Below are positions 33,318 to 35,790 of a stretch of DNA of 35,790 bases, one piece after another; the first letter of the stretch is position 1; each line of letters starts with the position of its first letter. The stretch comes from an uncultured Candidatus Competibacteraceae bacterium (GTDB lineage Bacteria; Pseudomonadota; Gammaproteobacteria; Competibacterales; Competibacteraceae), in the NCBI GenBank assembly GCA_937960715.1, contig CALGOO010000055.1, positions 1 to 35,790 of the forward strand, read 5' to 3'. A model generated the notes under the pieces. The model did no database searches. It was not told the DNA's origin and saw only the letters and a list, made by a program, of their open reading frames with translations. The position numbers and the translations under genes are program-made.

Positions 33318-34313
33318 ATGAGCGCCAACCGTCCGACCAGTTCCACGATGACCGATACGAATTGCCCTGCCCCCGCTGAAAGGGTGCGGGTCTGGCTGCG
33401 CGAGTTGCAAGACCGGCTGAGCCAGGCGTTGGAAGCCGCCGATGGTGGCGCCCGGTTTCGGGAAGACGCCTGGGATCGCGGTGGTGAGCGTGGCCTGCAT
33501 GGCGTTGGGCGCACCCGGATTCTGCGCGAGGGCGCGGTGTTCGAGCAGGCCGGCATCAATTTTTCCCATGTGGTCGGCGAACGCATGCCGCCCTCGGCCA
33601 CGGCGCGGCGGCCCGAACTGGCGGGGCGCGGTTTCGAAGCCATGGGGGTGTCGCTGGTGGTTCATCCCCGCAACCCCTACGTGCCCACCTCGCACGCCAA
33701 CGTCCGTTTTTTTCGCGCCGCCGGGGATGAAGCGGAATCGACCTGGTGGTTCGGCGGCGGCTTCGACCTCACGCCGTATTATGGTTTCGAGGAGGACTGC
33801 GTCCATTGGCATCGCACGGCCCAGGCCGCCTGCGCGCCGTTTGGTCCCGAGGTCCATCCGCGCTACAAGCAGTGGTGCGACGATTATTTCTTCCTCAAGC
33901 ATCGCGACGAACCGCGCGGCGTCGGTGGACTGTTCTTCGACGATCTGAACGAAGGCGGCTTCGAACGCTGTTTCGCCTTCCTGCGCAGCGTCGGTGACCA
34001 TTACCTGCCGGCCTATTTGCCGCTGGTCGAACGACGGCGGGCGATGCCCCACGGCGAACGCGAGCGGGAGTTTCAGCTTTACCGGCGCGGGCGCTACGTC
34101 GAGTTCAACCTGGTTCACGACCGAGGCACCCTGTTCGGCCTGCAAGCGGGTGGGCGCACCGAGTCCATCCTGATGTCGCTGCCGCCGCGGGTGCGTTGGG
34201 AATACGACTGGCGACCCGAACCGGGCAGCGCCGAGGCGCGTCTTTACGATGTTTTCCTGCAACCGCGCGACTGGCTGGCGTTGGCCGGCGCGCGGGCACA
34301 ACCCGAGGTTTAG
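33318..34313 (+). CDS. hemF: Oxygen-dependent coproporphyrinogen III oxidase
   Basis: Converts coproporphyrinogen III to protoporphyrinogen IX in haem synthesis, using O2, so the organism can live aerobically. The 331-aa protein has GINFSHVVGE, VHPRNPYVPTSHANVRFF, WWFGGGFDLTPYY, FFLKHRDEPRGVGGLFFDD and GRTESILMSLPP, the full set of family motifs. An ATG at 33348 (residue 11) is an alternative start. The next gene follows after 2 bases. Confidence 0.97.
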   Translation: MSANRPTSSTMTDTNCPAPAERVRVWLRELQDRLSQALEAADGGARFREDAWDRGGERGLHGVGRTRILREGAVFEQAGINFSHVVGERMPPSATARRPELAGRGFEAMGVSLVVHPRNPYVPTSHANVRFFRAAGDEAESTWWFGGGFDLTPYYGFEEDCVHWHRTAQAACAPFGPEVHPRYKQWCDDYFFLKHRDEPRGVGGLFFDDLNEGGFERCFAFLRSVGDHYLPAYLPLVERRRAMPHGEREREFQLYRRGRYVEFNLVHDRGTLFGLQAGGRTESILMSLPPRVRWEYDWRPEPGSAEARLYDVFLQPRDWLALAGARAQPEV

Positions 34314-34315
34314 CC

Positions 34316-34717
34316 ATGTACACCGTCTGCGTCCGCGACCATTTGATGATTGCCCACAGCTTCCGGGGCGAGACCTTCGGTTCCGCCCAACACCTGCATG
34401 GCGCGACCTATGTCGTCGATTTGGAACTGCGCCGTCCCGATCTGGACCCCGACGGCGTCGTGGTGGACATCGGCAAGGCCAGCGCCTGCCTGCGAGAAGT
34501 CCTGGATGAATGGAACTACCGCAACCTTGACGATGTGGCGGAATTCACCGGCCGCAACACCACCACCGAGTTCCTGGCCCAGGCCATCTTCAATCGCATC
34601 GCCGTGCGGATCGAGGAGGGTCAACTGGGTCTGCATGCGACCGGCCTGAGCGCGATGCGGGTCGTCTTGCGTGAATCCCATGTCGCCTGGGCCGCCTACG
34701 AAGGGCCACTGCCGTGA
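34316..34717 (+). CDS. PTPS/QueD-superfamily protein with altered active site
   Basis: A 133-aa protein with the 6-pyruvoyl-tetrahydropterin synthase fold. IAHSF (His14) and LHGATY (His28) correspond to the first two zinc ligands. The third, normally the second His of LHGH, is Ala30. The catalytic Cys four residues before LHG is Ala24, and the DHH motif reads NYRNLDD without His. The Glu near the C-terminus (LRESH, Glu116) and the substrate Thr-Glu (NTTTEFLA) are kept. QueD or PTPS activity is doubtful. The gene starts 2 bases after hemF and its stop overlaps the glycosyltransferase gene (GTGA), suggesting a shared pathway with it. Confidence 0.8.
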   Translation: MYTVCVRDHLMIAHSFRGETFGSAQHLHGATYVVDLELRRPDLDPDGVVVDIGKASACLREVLDEWNYRNLDDVAEFTGRNTTTEFLAQAIFNRIAVRIEEGQLGLHATGLSAMRVVLRESHVAWAAYEGPLP

Positions 34718-35763
34718 ACCTTGTCCATTTCCTGATTCCCGGAGATCTGGAGACCCGCACCGGCGGCTATCTCTACGACCGCCGGATCATGGCGGGGCTG
34801 GCGACGCTGGGCTGGCGGGTGGACTGGCGCCGTCTCGACGCCAGCTTCCCGATGCCTACCCCGGCGGCGCTGGCCGAGGCCGACGCGACGCTGGCCGCGC
34901 TGCCGGAACAGGCGCGGGTCGTCGTGGACGGGCTGGCGTTGGGCGCGATGCCCGAAATCGCCGCGCGGCATCGGGACCGGCTGCGGCTGGTGGCCCTGGT
35001 GCATCATCCGCTGGCGCTGGAAACCGGGTTGGATGAGGCAACGAGTCGGCGTTTGTACGCCAGCGAGCGCGAGTCGCTGCGTCACGTCCGGCGGGTGATC
35101 GTCACCAGTCCCAGCACCGCGCGGGCGCTGGCCGATTATGCCATCGCGCCGGAACGCTGCGCGGTGGTGTCGCCCGGAACCGACCCCGCGCCGCTGGCCG
35201 AGGGGTCGGGCGAGGAGGCATGGGTGCTGTTGTGCGTGGCCTCGCTGACGCCGCGCAAGGGTCACGCCGTCCTGTTCCGGGCATTGGCGCGGCTGCAAGC
35301 GTTGCCGTGGCGGTTGCGGTGCGTGGGCGGCGCCGACCTCGATCCCGTCACCGCTGCCGGCTTGCGAACTCTGGCGACGGAATTGGGGCTGGCCGGGCGC
35401 ATCGAGTTTCCGGGGCAATTGGAAGCAGCGGCCTTGGCGGTCGAGTACCAGCGGGCGGATTTGTTCGTGTTGCCATCGTATTACGAAGGTTATGGCATGG
35501 CGCTGGCCGAGGCGCTGGCGCGCGGCCTGCCCCTGGTCAGCACAACCGCCGGCGCGATTCCCGACACCGTGCCGGCGGGCGCCGGTCTGCTGGTTCCGCC
35601 CGGCGACGAGGCGGCGCTGGCCGAGGCGCTGGCGCGGGTGATGACCGAACCCGATTTGCGCGAGCGGCTGGCGACGGGGGCCCGCGCGGCCCGACGGAAC
35701 TTGCCGGACTGGCCGACAGCCTGCGTCCGGTTCGCCACCGCGCTGGAAACGGTCCCGGCATGA
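34714..35763 (+). CDS. GT4-family glycosyltransferase
   Basis: A 349-aa GT-B glycosyltransferase. The N-terminal lobe has the acceptor-side GGYLYDRRIMAGLA; the C-terminal lobe has VASLTPRKGHAVLFRAL and the donor-binding ExxxxxxxE motif in SYYEGYGMALAEALARG, then VPPGDEAAL. The donor and acceptor are unknown. GTG 34714 overlaps the PTPS-like stop, and its TGA overlaps the ATG of the next gene, so at least three genes are translationally coupled. Confidence 0.9.
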   Translation: MNLVHFLIPGDLETRTGGYLYDRRIMAGLATLGWRVDWRRLDASFPMPTPAALAEADATLAALPEQARVVVDGLALGAMPEIAARHRDRLRLVALVHHPLALETGLDEATSRRLYASERESLRHVRRVIVTSPSTARALADYAIAPERCAVVSPGTDPAPLAEGSGEEAWVLLCVASLTPRKGHAVLFRALARLQALPWRLRCVGGADLDPVTAAGLRTLATELGLAGRIEFPGQLEAAALAVEYQRADLFVLPSYYEGYGMALAEALARGLPLVSTTAGAIPDTVPAGAGLLVPPGDEAALAEALARVMTEPDLRERLATGARAARRNLPDWPTACVRFATALETVPA

Positions 35764-35790
35764 GCGGGTTTTCCGCCGACTGGCTGGGGG
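35760..35790 (+). CDS. Start of a further gene (truncated by window edge)
   Basis: ATG 35760 overlaps the glycosyltransferase stop as ATGA and the frame continues open to the edge (MSGFSADWLG). Ten residues cannot define a family. The opening FSADWL resembles the start of some SAM-dependent methyltransferases that I recall beside this kind of glycosyltransferase, but that is only a suggestion. Confidence 0.55.
   Translation, partial: MSGFSADWLG

Overview
The window is a high-GC stretch of a gammaproteobacterial chromosome. The clearest evidence is the order yceF / yceD-rpmF-plsX-fabH-fabG-acpP-fabF-mltG-tmk-holB-pilZ-tatD, including the type IV pilus gene pilZ between holB and tatD as in pseudomonads. 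ArgA of the fused kinase-like/GNAT type and aerobic HemF fit the same group. I cannot name the genus; a Competibacter/Chromatiales-like lineage is only a guess. I see no rRNA, tRNA, CRISPR array, transposase or phage gene.

Layout. (1) Positions 1-3607, minus strand: pstS-pstC-pstA, the start of a high-affinity phosphate uptake operon whose 3' part is off the left edge. (2) 3845-4690: a lone short-chain dehydrogenase. (3) 4691-5268: the longest non-coding stretch, AT-rich, with a perfect 21-base palindrome, a REP-like repeat and six copies of the hexamer TGATAC within 165 bases. (4) 5269-16852, plus strand: a chemosensory block (DUF4388-receiver protein, CheB-like, MCP, CheW, CheY, CheA, second CheB-like) running by stop/start overlap into a nitrate/sulfonate/taurine-type ABC transporter. 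It has no cheR, and both CheB-like proteins have lost the catalytic Ser and His of the methylesterase. (5) 16859-19658, minus: a PilZ-domain protein and a tandem-domain 6-phosphofructokinase that looks like the animal enzyme. (6) 19808-29657: yceF (minus) and the fatty-acid/thymidylate/DNA-polymerase locus (plus), missing fabD and pabC. (7) 29654-33199: a Nudix CoA pyrophosphatase, then on the minus strand argA, a metallophosphoesterase, a class II aldolase and a small unknown gene. (8) 33318 to the right edge: hemF, a PTPS/QueD-like protein with a degenerate active site, a GT4 glycosyltransferase and the first codons of another gene, joined by overlaps.

The most unusual part is region 4. The expected output of such a block is an MCP-CheW-CheA signalling array that phosphorylates CheY and three other receiver domains. 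Without a local methyltransferase or a competent methylesterase, its adaptation must be absent, supplied from elsewhere, or replaced by non-enzymatic action of the two pseudo-CheBs. Linkage to an ABC transporter suggests, as inference, that the transported solute or its binding protein is the stimulus. The tandem phosphofructokinase and the altered PTPS-like gene are the next most interesting items.
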